DNA from: Nibribacter koreensis
Lineage (GTDB): Bacteria > Bacteroidota > Bacteroidia > Cytophagales > Hymenobacteraceae
NCBI RefSeq assembly: GCF_039541795.1
Contig: NZ_BAABGX010000001.1
Coordinates: forward strand, 930,001-994,000
Length of the DNA: 64,000 nt
Reading direction: 5' to 3'
This document shows positions 6,426 to 14,561 of the stretch, piece after piece. Each line of letters begins with the position of its first letter. The stretch's first letter is position 1. Under the pieces are notes generated by a model. The model was not told where the DNA came from, made no database searches, and saw only the letters and a list, made by a program, of their open reading frames with translations. Made by a program: the position numbers and the translations under genes.

Positions 6426-7442
6426 TTAATTCCCCAGCTCTTTTCTAAGCGTGAAGGTCTTTTGCATTTTCTTAATCATGCGCTCGGACTCCGGGAAGCT
6501 CAGGGTCTGGGCGCCGTCAGAGGCGGCTTCTTCTGGCTTCTCGTGGGTTTCATAGATGATGCCATCGGCGCCGGCCATGATGGCGGCCAGGGCCATAGGC
6601 TCCACATACTCGCGTATGCCAATGCCGTGCGAAGGGTCTACAATGACCGGTAGGTGCGTCTTCTCCTTCAGGATGGGAATGGCATTTAAGTCCAAGGTGT
6701 TACGGCTGGCAGTCTCATAGGTCCGGATACCGCGCTCGCAGAGCATCAGTTTCTCGTTTCCGCCGGAGAAGATGTATTCCGCAGAGTACAGCAGTTCGTC
6801 AATGGTACCCGAGATACCTCGCTTTAACAAGACAGGTTTGTCTACCTTGCCCAGCTCGTCCAGCAGGTTGAAGTTTTGCGTGTTGCGGGCGCCTACCTGA
6901 AACACATCGGTGTACGGTTCCATGGGCGCAATCTGCGAAACCTGCATCACCTCAGTGACTACTTTAATTCCTTTGGCGCGGCACATGTCGTAGAACATTT
7001 TCAGGCCTTCCAGCCCTAGTCCTCTGAAAGAATACGGAGAGCTACGCGGCTTGAACACGCCGCCGCGCATGAAGCGCACGCCTTGTTCCACCAGGTGGTT
7101 GATGGTTTTCTCCACCTGCTCCTCGTTCTCAATAGAGCAAGGACCGGCCATGATGGTGAACTCCCCTTCCTTCACGCGCAACCCGTCCCCGAAGTCAATG
7201 ACCGTTGGATTCACTTTCCATTTCCGGGAGACCAGCTTGTAGTCATCTGACACGATGTGCAGGTCTTTGATGCCGGGCAGGTTTCCCACGGCGCGCACGT
7301 CAAAATCGGCTTTGCCGGTACCCACCAGGTAATGCCCCTGCTGGGTGATGACCTCGGTGATTTTGTATTTCAGCTCATTGGCCTTTTGGATGATGGCCTC
7401 TTTCTGCGCTGGGTTTATATCTGCTTGGAGTTGTACTAACAT
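6426..7442 (-). CDS. aroF: 3-deoxy-7-phosphoheptulonate synthase (DAHP synthase, KDO8PS-like type)
   Basis: A 338-residue type I-beta DAHP synthase, the first enzyme of the shikimate pathway (PEP + erythrose 4-phosphate). Residues 1-70 form a ferredoxin-like regulatory domain as in the Thermotoga enzyme (MLVQLQADINPAQKEAIIQK). The barrel follows with GPCSIE, FKPRSSPYSFRG, KRGISGT and VDPSHGIG. It is the last gene of the trp cluster on the minus strand, 109 bases after trpA with no obvious promoter between, so it probably shares the trp attenuator control. A chorismate mutase domain is not present. The symbol is functional; subtype naming varies. Confidence 0.93.
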   Translation of the reverse strand: MLVQLQADINPAQKEAIIQKANELKYKITEVITQQGHYLVGTGKADFDVRAVGNLPGIKDLHIVSDDYKLVSRKWKVNPTVIDFGDGLRVKEGEFTIMAGPCSIENEEQVEKTINHLVEQGVRFMRGGVFKPRSSPYSFRGLGLEGLKMFYDMCRAKGIKVVTEVMQVSQIAPMEPYTDVFQVGARNTQNFNLLDELGKVDKPVLLKRGISGTIDELLYSAEYIFSGGNEKLMLCERGIRTYETASRNTLDLNAIPILKEKTHLPVIVDPSHGIGIREYVEPMALAAIMAGADGIIYETHEKPEEAASDGAQTLSFPESERMIKKMQKTFTLRKELGN

Positions 7443-7473
7443 CGGTCTGATTTGGAAATTTCACCTCTCTCCT

Positions 7474-7568
7474 GTCATCTTGGAAAGATCTTGTCTACAA
7501 ACTAGAAAGGCGCTTAATTAAACGCTTTTATAGCTTGCCAACAAAATCCTTTCAGGATGACAAAAGTG
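7474..7568. repeat. Imperfect inverted repeat between aroF and trpA (dispersed repeat copy)
   Basis: CTGTCATCTTGGAAAGATCTTGT near 7472 is mirrored by ACAAAATCCTTTCAGGATGACA near 7541-7562. A smaller dyad around CGCTTAATTAAACGC lies between them. The right arm (7534-7568) recurs almost unchanged at 16789-16823. The arm extends into trpA, so the last codons and stop of trpA are repeat sequence. Confidence 0.65.
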
Positions 7569-8361
7569 AGGAGGTTGGTTGATTAGATTTTATGCTTTTT
7601 AAGAAAGTGCGCACATTCTCTTTCACCTCTGACGGCTGTTGCAAGGCTTTGATAAAGGCGCTGCCAATAATGGCACCGTGCGCAGTCTGGCAGGCCATCT
7701 CAAAAGACACCTTATCCGAAATTCCGAAGCCAATCAACAAGGGACTGCGCAACTCTAAAGCTTTCACTCTGGAGAAATAGGCTTGCTGGGCCTCGTTGGT
7801 CTGCACCTGGCTGCCGGTGGTACTGGCGCTGGACACCATGTAAATGAAAGAATCCGTGAGGGTGTCAATTTTCCGGATGCGGTCCTCGGTGGTCTGTGGG
7901 GTAATCAGGAAGATGAGGCTCAAGCCGTATTTATCCAGAATGGGCTTGTACTCTTCTTCATATTCCACCAATGGCATGTCTGGAAGAATAAAGCCGTCTA
8001 CTCCAACCCTGGCAGCGGCTTCACAAAAGGCCTCAAAGCCAAATTGCAACACTGGGTTCAAATAGCCCATTAAGATGATAGGCAGCGTTACTTTCTCCCG
8101 AATGCCCTCTAACTGCTGGAACAGAGTCTTGACGCTCATACCGTTTTCCAGGGCTACCTGGTTGCTGGCTTGGATGGTAGGGCCATCGGCGAGCGGGTCA
8201 GAGAAGGGCATACCAATTTCCACCAAGTCTGCGCCGGCAGATTGCAGTTCTTCTAAGATGGTGACGGTGTCATTCAGGTTAGGAAAACCAGCCGTGAAGT
8301 ACACATTGAGCAGGTTGCCTTGGTTTTTTTGGAACAGGCGGGTGAGTCTATTTTTGGACAT
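7552..8361 (-). CDS. trpA: Tryptophan synthase alpha chain
   Basis: A 269-residue TIM-barrel subunit cleaving indole-3-glycerol phosphate to indole. The catalytic Glu is in LVEIGMPFSDPLADGPTIQ, and the phosphate-binding loop GFGISDK and late IGSAFIKAL are present. I start at ATG 8361 (MSKNRLTRLF); the upstream TTG at 8373 is unlikely. The start overlaps the end of trpB by 14 bases, implying coupled translation of the two subunits. The C-terminal residues fall in a dispersed repeat shared with 16789-16823. Confidence 0.95.
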   Translation of the reverse strand: MSKNRLTRLFQKNQGNLLNVYFTAGFPNLNDTVTILEELQSAGADLVEIGMPFSDPLADGPTIQASNQVALENGMSVKTLFQQLEGIREKVTLPIILMGYLNPVLQFGFEAFCEAAARVGVDGFILPDMPLVEYEEEYKPILDKYGLSLIFLITPQTTEDRIRKIDTLTDSFIYMVSSASTTGSQVQTNEAQQAYFSRVKALELRSPLLIGFGISDKVSFEMACQTAHGAIIGSAFIKALQQPSEVKENVRTFLKSIKSNQPTSSLLSS

Positions 8362-9541
8362 CGTGGGCTTCAAAATAGGTGAGAATGGTATTCAAGTCTT
8401 TATCGCCGCGGCCAGAAAGGTTCAGCACAACCACGTCTTCTGGACCGGCGCCTAACTGTCCCAAAGCCGCCAGGGCGTGGGACGTTTCTATGGCTGGGAT
8501 GATGCCTTCCAGACGGCTCAGTTCGCGCAGGGCCTCCATGGCCTCGTCATCGGTGATGGCAATGAACCGGGCTCGGCCCGTGTCTGCCAAATGCGCGTGC
8601 TGTGGGCCTACGCCTGGGTAATCCAAGCCAGCGGAAATGGAATAAGGCTCCGTGATTTGGCCGTCCTCGGTTTGCATGAGCAGGGTTTTACTGCCATGGA
8701 TGATGCCGGTTTTACCCAGCACAGACGTGGCCGCCGAATGCCCTGAGTCTACCCCCAAGCCTGCGGCTTCAACCGCCACCAATTGCACGCTGGGTTCATC
8801 CAGGAAATGGTAAAAGGCACCCGCGGCATTACTTCCACCGCCTACGCAGGCTACCACATAATCCGGCAATTCGCGGCCTTCTTTCTCCAGCAACTGCTTT
8901 CTTATCTCTTCACTGATAACCGACTGAAATCGGGCCACCATGTCTGGATACGGGTGCGGGCCTACTACTGAGCCAATGATGTAGTGTGTGTCTACGGGGT
9001 TGTTTATCCAGTCCCGAATAGCTTCATTGGTTGCGTCCTTCAAGGTCTGGCTTCCAGAGGTCACCGATACCACGGTGGCCCCCATCAGGCGCATTTTCTC
9101 CACGTTGGGTCGTTGACGTTCGGTGTCAATTTTGCCCATGTAAACTATGCATTCCAGACCGGCCAAGGCACACACGGTAGCCGTAGCTACGCCGTGCTGA
9201 CCCGCGCCCGTCTCTGCAATGATACGGGTTTTGCCCAAGCGCTTGGCCAATAGAATCTGCCCGACGGTGTTGTTGATTTTATGGGCGCCGGTGTGGTTGA
9301 GATCTTCGCGCTTGAGGTAAATTTTGGTATTGTAGCGCTCAGAAAGACGCTTGGCATGATACAAGGGCGTAGGTCGGCCCACGTAGTCGCGTAACAAATC
9401 ATCCATCTCGGCTTTAAAAGCAGGCTCCTGAATAATCTGCAGGTATTTCTCTCTAAGCTCTTCTACATTTGGGTACAGCATCTCGGGGATGAAAGCTCCC
9501 CCAAACTGTCCGTAATAGCCACGCTCATTTACTCCGTACAT
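8348..9541 (-). CDS. trpB: Tryptophan synthase beta chain
   Basis: A 397-residue PLP enzyme joining indole and serine. The PLP lysine lies in LNHTGAHKINNTVGQ, the Glu of the activation motif in AETGAGQHGVAT, and the Gly-rich phosphate loop in CVGGGSNAAG. Its length and N-terminal GQFGGAFIPE are standard for TrpB1, the type that pairs with TrpA. It lies 4 bases after trpF and overlaps trpA. Confidence 0.97.
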   Translation of the reverse strand: MYGVNERGYYGQFGGAFIPEMLYPNVEELREKYLQIIQEPAFKAEMDDLLRDYVGRPTPLYHAKRLSERYNTKIYLKREDLNHTGAHKINNTVGQILLAKRLGKTRIIAETGAGQHGVATATVCALAGLECIVYMGKIDTERQRPNVEKMRLMGATVVSVTSGSQTLKDATNEAIRDWINNPVDTHYIIGSVVGPHPYPDMVARFQSVISEEIRKQLLEKEGRELPDYVVACVGGGSNAAGAFYHFLDEPSVQLVAVEAAGLGVDSGHSAATSVLGKTGIIHGSKTLLMQTEDGQITEPYSISAGLDYPGVGPQHAHLADTGRARFIAITDDEAMEALRELSRLEGIIPAIETSHALAALGQLGAGPEDVVVLNLSGRGDKDLNTILTYFEAHDVQK

Positions 9542-9545
9542 AGTT

Positions 9546-10205
9546 TTATTTATAAGATGGGTGGATGGGCTCTGCGCGCAAAGCTTCTACAAACTGCCTC
9601 ACGCGGGCCACGTCTTTTAAGCCGGGTTGGGTTTCAAATTTGCTGTTAAGGTCTATCCCATACAGCTGTGGGTGCCGTATGGCTTTGATTTCTTCTACAT
9701 GCTCCACGTCAATGCCGCCGCTCAGAAAAAAAGGCACATCAAAGCGATAGTTTTGCAGGTTGTTCCAGTCAAACCGAATGCCGTTTCCGCCGGGATTTGG
9801 GCCGCTGGCGTCAAACAGAAAGTAGTCACAGCCTACGGTATAGTCCCGCAACTGCTCAAAATCAAAGTTGTCTCCTACCCTGAACGCCTTCATCACCTCC
9901 AGTCCCGTGTCCCGCAACTCGCTGCACATTTGAGGGCTTTCATGACCGTGCAACTGCACCACTTCCAAGCCCAAGTCGGTGGATTTTTGGAGGATGTTCA
10001 CCACCTGCTCATCTACAAAGACACCCACTTTGCGCGTGCCTATTAGAAAAGTAGAAGAGAAAACGGCCCAAGGGGTAGTCAAAAAGCGCGGCGATTTATC
10101 ATAGAAGATAAAGCCCACGTAATCTGGCTGAAGCACCAACAACTCATCAATGTTTTCGGTGTACTTCATGCCGCAGACTTTGATTTTAAGTTTTCTGTAA
10201 GGCAT
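9546..10205 (-). CDS. trpF: Phosphoribosylanthranilate isomerase
   Basis: A 219-residue TIM barrel carrying out the Amadori rearrangement of phosphoribosylanthranilate. The catalytic Cys is in IKVCGMKYTENI, the catalytic Asp in LFDASGPNPGGNG, and the closing loop FFLSGGID is seen. It stands alone, not fused to TrpC, between trpC and trpB. Confidence 0.95.
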   Translation of the reverse strand: MPYRKLKIKVCGMKYTENIDELLVLQPDYVGFIFYDKSPRFLTTPWAVFSSTFLIGTRKVGVFVDEQVVNILQKSTDLGLEVVQLHGHESPQMCSELRDTGLEVMKAFRVGDNFDFEQLRDYTVGCDYFLFDASGPNPGGNGIRFDWNNLQNYRFDVPFFLSGGIDVEHVEEIKAIRHPQLYGIDLNSKFETQPGLKDVARVRQFVEALRAEPIHPSYK

Positions 10206-10254
10206 TGTTTTGTTGTCTGTCTGTCAAGTCTGTCTAAATCTCAAAGCCTTTGTC

Positions 10255-11073
10255 TTAGGCTGAAACCAGTTGTTGGGCACTTAGTTTTTTCACTTCTTCC
10301 ACTAACGTCAGGCAGGCTTTCTCTGGCCGACTGGTGCGCATGAACGCCTCCCCTATCAAGAAGCCTTCGTAGCCGTACTGCCGCAACTCCACTAGATTCT
10401 CGGCTTTGGACAAACCGCTTTCTGTCACCTTAACAAAGTCATTCGGGATAAGCGATGCCAGTTCTTTAGAGGTCTCAATGGACACCGAAAAGTCTTTCAA
10501 ATTGCGGTTGTTGACGCCAATCAAATCCACGTGCGGCGTCAGGTTGTTTTCCAGTTCCTGGCGGTCATGCACTTCTAATAAAACCTCCAAACCCAAGGAG
10601 TGCGCAAACTGTCCCAGGCGCTCCACTTCTTCTTTCGTCAGTATGGCGGCAATCAATAGTATTGCGTCTGCCCCAATGGATTTGGCCTCCAGAATCTGGT
10701 ATTCGTCAATCACAAAGTCTTTGCGCAGGATAGGACACAAGTTGAATTTGCGAGCGGTGGTCAAGTCCTCATTTTTGCCTCCAAAGAATTGAGTATCCGT
10801 TAAGACAGATAAGGCACTTGCCCCTGCCTGCATGTACCCAATTGACGTTCTTTCTACCGGCGCATAGGCGTTGATGGTGCCCAAAGAAGGCGACTTGCGT
10901 TTGTATTCGGCAATGATGCCGCTCAGGTCTGGACGTTGCAGGTACTTGCGCAGAGAGATAGGCTGCGACGGAAAGTATATGCTGTTCTCCAACAACTTAA
11001 CGGGTACCAGGCTTTTGCGGTCGGCTACTTCCTGGCGTTTATGTAAGACAATTTGATCTAAGATGTTAGACAT
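10255..11073 (-). CDS. trpC: Indole-3-glycerol phosphate synthase
   Basis: A 272-residue TIM barrel performing decarboxylating ring closure to indole glycerol phosphate. The catalytic lysine motif YKRKSPSLG, LRKDFVIDEYQI and the Asn/Arg loop GVNNRNLKDF are present, with TESGL and GFLIGEAFM near the end. It is 4 bases after trpD. Confidence 0.96.
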   Translation of the reverse strand: MSNILDQIVLHKRQEVADRKSLVPVKLLENSIYFPSQPISLRKYLQRPDLSGIIAEYKRKSPSLGTINAYAPVERTSIGYMQAGASALSVLTDTQFFGGKNEDLTTARKFNLCPILRKDFVIDEYQILEAKSIGADAILLIAAILTKEEVERLGQFAHSLGLEVLLEVHDRQELENNLTPHVDLIGVNNRNLKDFSVSIETSKELASLIPNDFVKVTESGLSKAENLVELRQYGYEGFLIGEAFMRTSRPEKACLTLVEEVKKLSAQQLVSA

Positions 11074-11077
11074 ATGG

Positions 11078-12067
11078 TTAGTTGGCTAAAAGCTGGTTAA
11101 AGGAATGAAGCGCCTGTTTGTTGGCTAGGGACTGCCGGGCTTTGGCAATGGATTCCTGCAGAGTCAAGTTTTCATCGGCGCAATAGATGCCTAATCCAGC
11201 GTTGGCAATGACTGCATCTTGCTGGGCCTGGGTAGCATTCCCGTTCAAAACATCTAGAAAAATGGCCGCCGAATCTGCCACGGTAGTTCCGCCATCCAGT
11301 TGTTCAGGCGTGTAAGTAGGCAAGCCTAGGTCCGAAGGTTGTAAAATCTCCTCGCCTTTGGGCGTAACAAGTTTGAAGGCTCCTGTTAAAGAAACTTCGT
11401 CATATCCGTCCAGCGAATGCACCAAGGCAAAACGTTTTCCGGTCTGCTGGTAGAGATACGTGTACAGGCGCAACAACTCCAGGCTGAAGACGCCCACCAA
11501 CTGGTATTGCGGCTTGGCCGGATTTATCATGGGACCCAGCATGTTGAAGAAGGTCTTCACGCCCAGATCTTTCCGAATAGGCGCCACCTCGCGCATGGCC
11601 GGATGGAACGAGGGCGCGTGCATAAAGCAGATGTTGGCGCGCTCCAGTTTGGCTTTTAATTCAGTGCTGTCGTTTGTGAACGTGTAGCCTAGGTGCGCCA
11701 TCACGTTAGACGACCCGCAGACAGAAGACACCCCGAAGTTACCGTGCTTGGCCACCTTATACCCCGCTCCTGCCACCACAAAAGAGGCCAGCGTAGAAAT
11801 GTTGAAGGTGTCCTTGCCATCGCCGCCGGTGCCGCACAGGTCAATCACCTTATCGGTGCCCAGGTCAGGCAAAAGGCAGAGCTCCAGCATGGCTTCTCTA
11901 AAGCCGTCTAATTCTTGCACGGTGATGTTGCGCATGAGGAACACGGTCATGAAAGCGGCCAGCTGACTGGCGTTGGCTTCGCCTTTGCCTATGCCTATCA
12001 AGACTTCGCGAGCGGTTTCTTTGGTAAGCGTCTTATGCTCGGTGAGCTGTTGGAGTATGTTTTTCAT
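11078..12067 (-). CDS. trpD: Anthranilate phosphoribosyltransferase
   Basis: A 329-residue enzyme transferring phosphoribose to anthranilate. The PRPP loop GTGGDGKDTFNIST and KHGNFGVSS are present. The start is ATG 12067 (MKNILQQLTEHK); its ATGA overlaps the trpG stop by four bases, giving translational coupling. The longer frame from 12097 starts in trpG and is not used. Confidence 0.96.
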   Translation of the reverse strand: MKNILQQLTEHKTLTKETAREVLIGIGKGEANASQLAAFMTVFLMRNITVQELDGFREAMLELCLLPDLGTDKVIDLCGTGGDGKDTFNISTLASFVVAGAGYKVAKHGNFGVSSVCGSSNVMAHLGYTFTNDSTELKAKLERANICFMHAPSFHPAMREVAPIRKDLGVKTFFNMLGPMINPAKPQYQLVGVFSLELLRLYTYLYQQTGKRFALVHSLDGYDEVSLTGAFKLVTPKGEEILQPSDLGLPTYTPEQLDGGTTVADSAAIFLDVLNGNATQAQQDAVIANAGLGIYCADENLTLQESIAKARQSLANKQALHSFNQLLAN

Positions 12068-12687
12068 AGAGAAATGGAAGCGGCAAAAGATGTCCATTTG
12101 GTTACGCGCTGAGAGGGGTTACGCAACCAATTCTCCAGCATGTCTTTGCCGTAATCTGTGAGGATGGACTCTGGATGAAACTGCAAGCCGCACACGTCAT
12201 ACTGCTTATGACGCAGGGCCAGTATCTCGCCGTTGTTGTCTACCGCCGTCACTTGAAAAACGGAGGGTAAGGTATCTGGCACCACCGTCCAGGAATGGTA
12301 ACGCCCCACCTGGAACGTTTGTGGCAGGTTTCTGAAAAGGACTTCGTATTGGTTGACAACGCGCACGGTAGACGATACGCCGTGGTAGACTTCCTCCATG
12401 TTAGAAAGTGTGCCGCCAAAAGCCTCAGCAATAGCTTGGTGCCCCAAACAAACGCCCAAGATGCGCTTGGTGGGCGCATACCGCTGAATAAGGGCTGGCA
12501 TGATTCCCGCACCTTCTGGAATGCCCGGACCCGGCGAAAGCACAATCACGTCAAAGGCCTCTACGGCGTCTAAATCTATCTGGTCGTTGCGGTGCACTTG
12601 CAACTCTTCTCCATACCCCAGCTCCCGAAGCATCTGCACCAGGTTATAGGTAAAGGAGTCATAGTTATCTAACACTAAAATTTTCAT
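12064..12687 (-). CDS. trpG: Anthranilate synthase component II (glutamine amidotransferase)
   Basis: A 207-residue class I amidotransferase supplying ammonia to TrpE. The nucleophile is in GVCLGHQAIAEAFGG and the His-Glu pair in LQFHPESIL. It is not fused to TrpE or TrpD. In this phylum such a subunit may also serve 4-aminobenzoate synthesis; its position here argues for the trp role. Confidence 0.95.
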   Translation of the reverse strand: MKILVLDNYDSFTYNLVQMLRELGYGEELQVHRNDQIDLDAVEAFDVIVLSPGPGIPEGAGIMPALIQRYAPTKRILGVCLGHQAIAEAFGGTLSNMEEVYHGVSSTVRVVNQYEVLFRNLPQTFQVGRYHSWTVVPDTLPSVFQVTAVDNNGEILALRHKQYDVCGLQFHPESILTDYGKDMLENWLRNPSQRVTKWTSFAASISL

Positions 12688-12732
12688 GGTAAGCGTACTA
12701 AAGGGTTCTGTTAGATGGATTGGGTTTGGTTT

Positions 12733-12770
12733 CGTTTTTAGCTTGTTTTCCAGAAATCAGGCCAAAAACG
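12733..12770. repeat. Intergenic palindrome family copy inside the trp operon
   Basis: CGTTTTTAGCTTGTTTTCCAG then AAATCAGGCCAAAAACG, between trpE and trpG. Its position within an operon argues against it being simply a transcription terminator. Confidence 0.8.
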
Positions 12771-12786
12771 TAGGTTGTCAAAATTT

Positions 12787-14199
12787 TTAAATGCTGGTGG
12801 CTTTCTCCAGTGCTTTGCGAAGGGCGGCTAATTTGTGGTGCACCTCCTGCAGTTCACTTTTGATGTCTGACTTGGCCACAACCCCAGCGCCCGCCTGGTA
12901 GTACAACTGGTTTTTCACGCTCAAAAAGGACCTAATCATGATGGCATGGTTAAAGTCACCATTGAAGCCTAGGTAGCCTAGACAGCCCCCGTAATAACCC
13001 CGGGTGGTGGGCTCTAGTTCATCTATGATGGTCAAAGCGCGGTGTTTAGGTGCCCCTGACAAGGTGCCCGCCGGAAACGTGTCTGCCACTATCTGCACCG
13101 AGCTATGTGCCTCTGGCAAGGTGGCTGTCACTTTTGACACCAGGTGGATGACATGGGAATAGTATTGCACTTCCTTAAAGACCTCTACCTTCACATTGTT
13201 CCCATGGCGGCTTAAATCGTTGCGGGCCAAATCCACCAGCATCACGTGCTCGGCATTCTCTTTGGGGTCATCGTACAACTTCTGGGTAAGCTCGGCGTCA
13301 GACTGGTCGTTACCCGTGCGCTGGAAGGTACCGGCAATGGGAAAGATGCTGGCTTGGTCGCCTTTAATCTGCAACTGCGCCTCTGGCGATGACCCGAAAA
13401 TCTTGAATGTGCCGTAGTCAAAGTAGAACAGATACGGCGACGGATTGATGGACCTTAAAGCCCGGTACACATTGAACTCATCGCCCCTAAACGCCTGCTT
13501 GAACTGCCTGGACAATACAATCTGAAACACGTTTCCCAAATGGCAGTGCTTCTGCCCCTGCTCCAACACCTTCAAGAATTCATCATCCGTCATGTTAGAG
13601 ATTTCCTGCCCTTCGGCCTGGAAATTGAACATAGGGATGTTAGTGTTTCTGATGCGGGCTTCCAGTTCATCTAAGCCATCATTTTTGGGCTCTTTTCCCA
13701 GAAAGTGCTCAAAAATGTAGAGTTCGTTTTTGAAGTGGTTGATGGCAATGACAAACCGGAAAGCGTGGTAAAGAATCTCTGGCAAGCCCGCATGCGCCGT
13801 GTCCTTTTCCTGGAAGCGCACATTCTCAAAATACTGCACCGCCTCAAACGAAATGTAGCCAAACAACCCGTTCTGGATAAACCCGAACTCATTGTCAGGC
13901 ACCTTGAATTTCTGAGTGTAGGCCTGCAGCAATTGAACCGCGTCCCGCTTGTCTTCCAGCACTTGCTCCTCAAACGTACCGTCTGGATAACTCTGGCGCA
14001 GCACGTTATTCTTTAGCACAAACTCGCCAATGGGCTCACAGCAGATGTAGCTGAAGGAGTTTTCCTGGCCGTGGTAGTCAGAGCTTTCCAGCAGCAGACA
14101 GTTACGGTACTTATCGCGCAGTTGTAGGTAGATGCCCACCGGGGTGACCGTGTCTGCCAGCAGTTGGCGGTATTGTGTTTTTAGTTTGAAGGTGCTCAT
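12787..14199 (-). CDS. trpE: Anthranilate synthase component I
   Basis: A 470-residue enzyme making anthranilate from chorismate, first of the trp operon. The N-terminal LLLESSDYHG carries the Ser of the tryptophan feedback-binding motif, and the chorismate-binding end has FPAGTLSGAPKHRAL, TRGYYGGCLGYLG and MIRSF. Allosteric inhibition by Trp is therefore expected in addition to the two serial attenuators upstream. The start codon lies 11 bases after the second leader terminator. Confidence 0.96.
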   Translation of the reverse strand: MSTFKLKTQYRQLLADTVTPVGIYLQLRDKYRNCLLLESSDYHGQENSFSYICCEPIGEFVLKNNVLRQSYPDGTFEEQVLEDKRDAVQLLQAYTQKFKVPDNEFGFIQNGLFGYISFEAVQYFENVRFQEKDTAHAGLPEILYHAFRFVIAINHFKNELYIFEHFLGKEPKNDGLDELEARIRNTNIPMFNFQAEGQEISNMTDDEFLKVLEQGQKHCHLGNVFQIVLSRQFKQAFRGDEFNVYRALRSINPSPYLFYFDYGTFKIFGSSPEAQLQIKGDQASIFPIAGTFQRTGNDQSDAELTQKLYDDPKENAEHVMLVDLARNDLSRHGNNVKVEVFKEVQYYSHVIHLVSKVTATLPEAHSSVQIVADTFPAGTLSGAPKHRALTIIDELEPTTRGYYGGCLGYLGFNGDFNHAIMIRSFLSVKNQLYYQAGAGVVAKSDIKSELQEVHHKLAALRKALEKATSI

Positions 14200-14210
14200 G
14201 GAGTTTAAAT

Positions 14211-14247
14211 AAAAAAGCCTGCTGTTTGTTTAGAACAGCAGGCCTTT
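14211..14247 (-). terminator. Second trp leader terminator hairpin
   Basis: On the minus strand, GCCTGCTGTT (14243-14234), loop CTAAACA, AACAGCAGGC (14226-14217): a perfect ten-pair stem, extended by AAAG/TTTT and followed by six T. GCTGTTC (14239-14233) in it is the exact complement of GAACAGC (14290-14284) just after the leader stop. Confidence 0.92.
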
Positions 14248-14291
14248 CTGATAAAAGGAGATTTAATGCAAAGGCATTATAGGGCTGTTCA

Positions 14292-14348
14292 TCAATCGTG
14301 AGAAAGATGCCACCAATGGTGCTGTGCAAATGAATTTCCTGATACCAT
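14292..14348 (-). CDS. Second tryptophan leader peptide of the trp operon
   Basis: An 18-residue frame MVSGNSFAQHHWWHLSHD on the minus strand, with adjacent Trp codons at 14315-14310. Two bases after its TGA lies GAACAGC (14290-14284), complementary to the 5' arm of the following terminator. Stalling at Trp-Trp leaves this segment free to form the antiterminator. It lies between the first leader terminator and trpE, so the two attenuators act in series. Confidence 0.9.
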   Translation of the reverse strand: MVSGNSFAQHHWWHLSHD

Positions 14349-14381
14349 GTAATTATCTGTAAAATGCTATTGTAACCTTTT

Positions 14382-14419
14382 AAAAACGCCAAAGGCCCGG
14401 GGTGAACCCGGGCCTTTGG
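14382..14419 (-). terminator. First trp leader terminator hairpin
   Basis: On the minus strand, CCAAAGGCCCGGG (14419-14407), loop TTCAC, CCCGGGCCTTTGG (14401-14389): 13 perfect pairs, then CG and five T. GGTTCACCC (14408-14400) in it is the exact complement of GGGTGAACC (14453-14445) after the first leader stop. Confidence 0.92.
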
Positions 14420-14454
14420 TATACATCAATTGTATAAAGCAGTCGGTTCACCCA

Positions 14455-14505
14455 TCAAATATGAAGGATGTGCCACCAAGCGCCGTGTACTAATTGTGTA
14501 TTCAT
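14455..14505 (-). CDS. trpL: First tryptophan leader peptide of the trp operon
   Basis: A 16-residue frame MNTQLVHGAWWHILHI on the minus strand with adjacent Trp codons at 14478-14473 and TGA at 14457-14455. The antiterminator segment GGGTGAACC starts two bases after the stop and about 20 bases after the Trp pair, the expected spacing for ribosome-mediated attenuation. The ATG is 4 bases after the -7 element TACATTTG, so the leader is probably translated from the very 5' end of the RNA. Confidence 0.92.
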   Translation of the reverse strand: MNTQLVHGAWWHILHI

Positions 14506-14509
14506 GTTG

Positions 14510-14540
14510 CAAATGTATGGGTTGAAATTTACCGTGCAAG
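14510..14540 (-). promoter_or_regulatory. trp operon promoter
   Basis: On the minus strand CTTG (14540-14537), 19 bases, TACATTTG (14517-14510). The -7 element matches TAnnTTTG exactly. The predicted transcription start falls at or next to the ATG of the first leader peptide. The divergent DUF2279 gene begins about 20 bases away, so the two promoters overlap. Confidence 0.8.
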
Positions 14541-14561
14541 TTTTATTTCATTTCTTTTTGC

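Noticed and set aside
6443..7551. A third amino acid leader in front of aroF
   Set aside because: The 109 bases between trpA and aroF show an inverted repeat but no TAnnTTTG element, codon run or terminator with T-run.
12733..12770. Palindrome copy inside the trp operon as an intrinsic terminator
   Set aside because: It lies between two genes that must be co-expressed and is not followed by a T-run in the direction of transcription.
14111..14392. 93-codon minus-strand frame across the second trp leader
   Set aside because: It runs through the terminator hairpin and into trpE in another frame. The short WW leader frame explains the region better.
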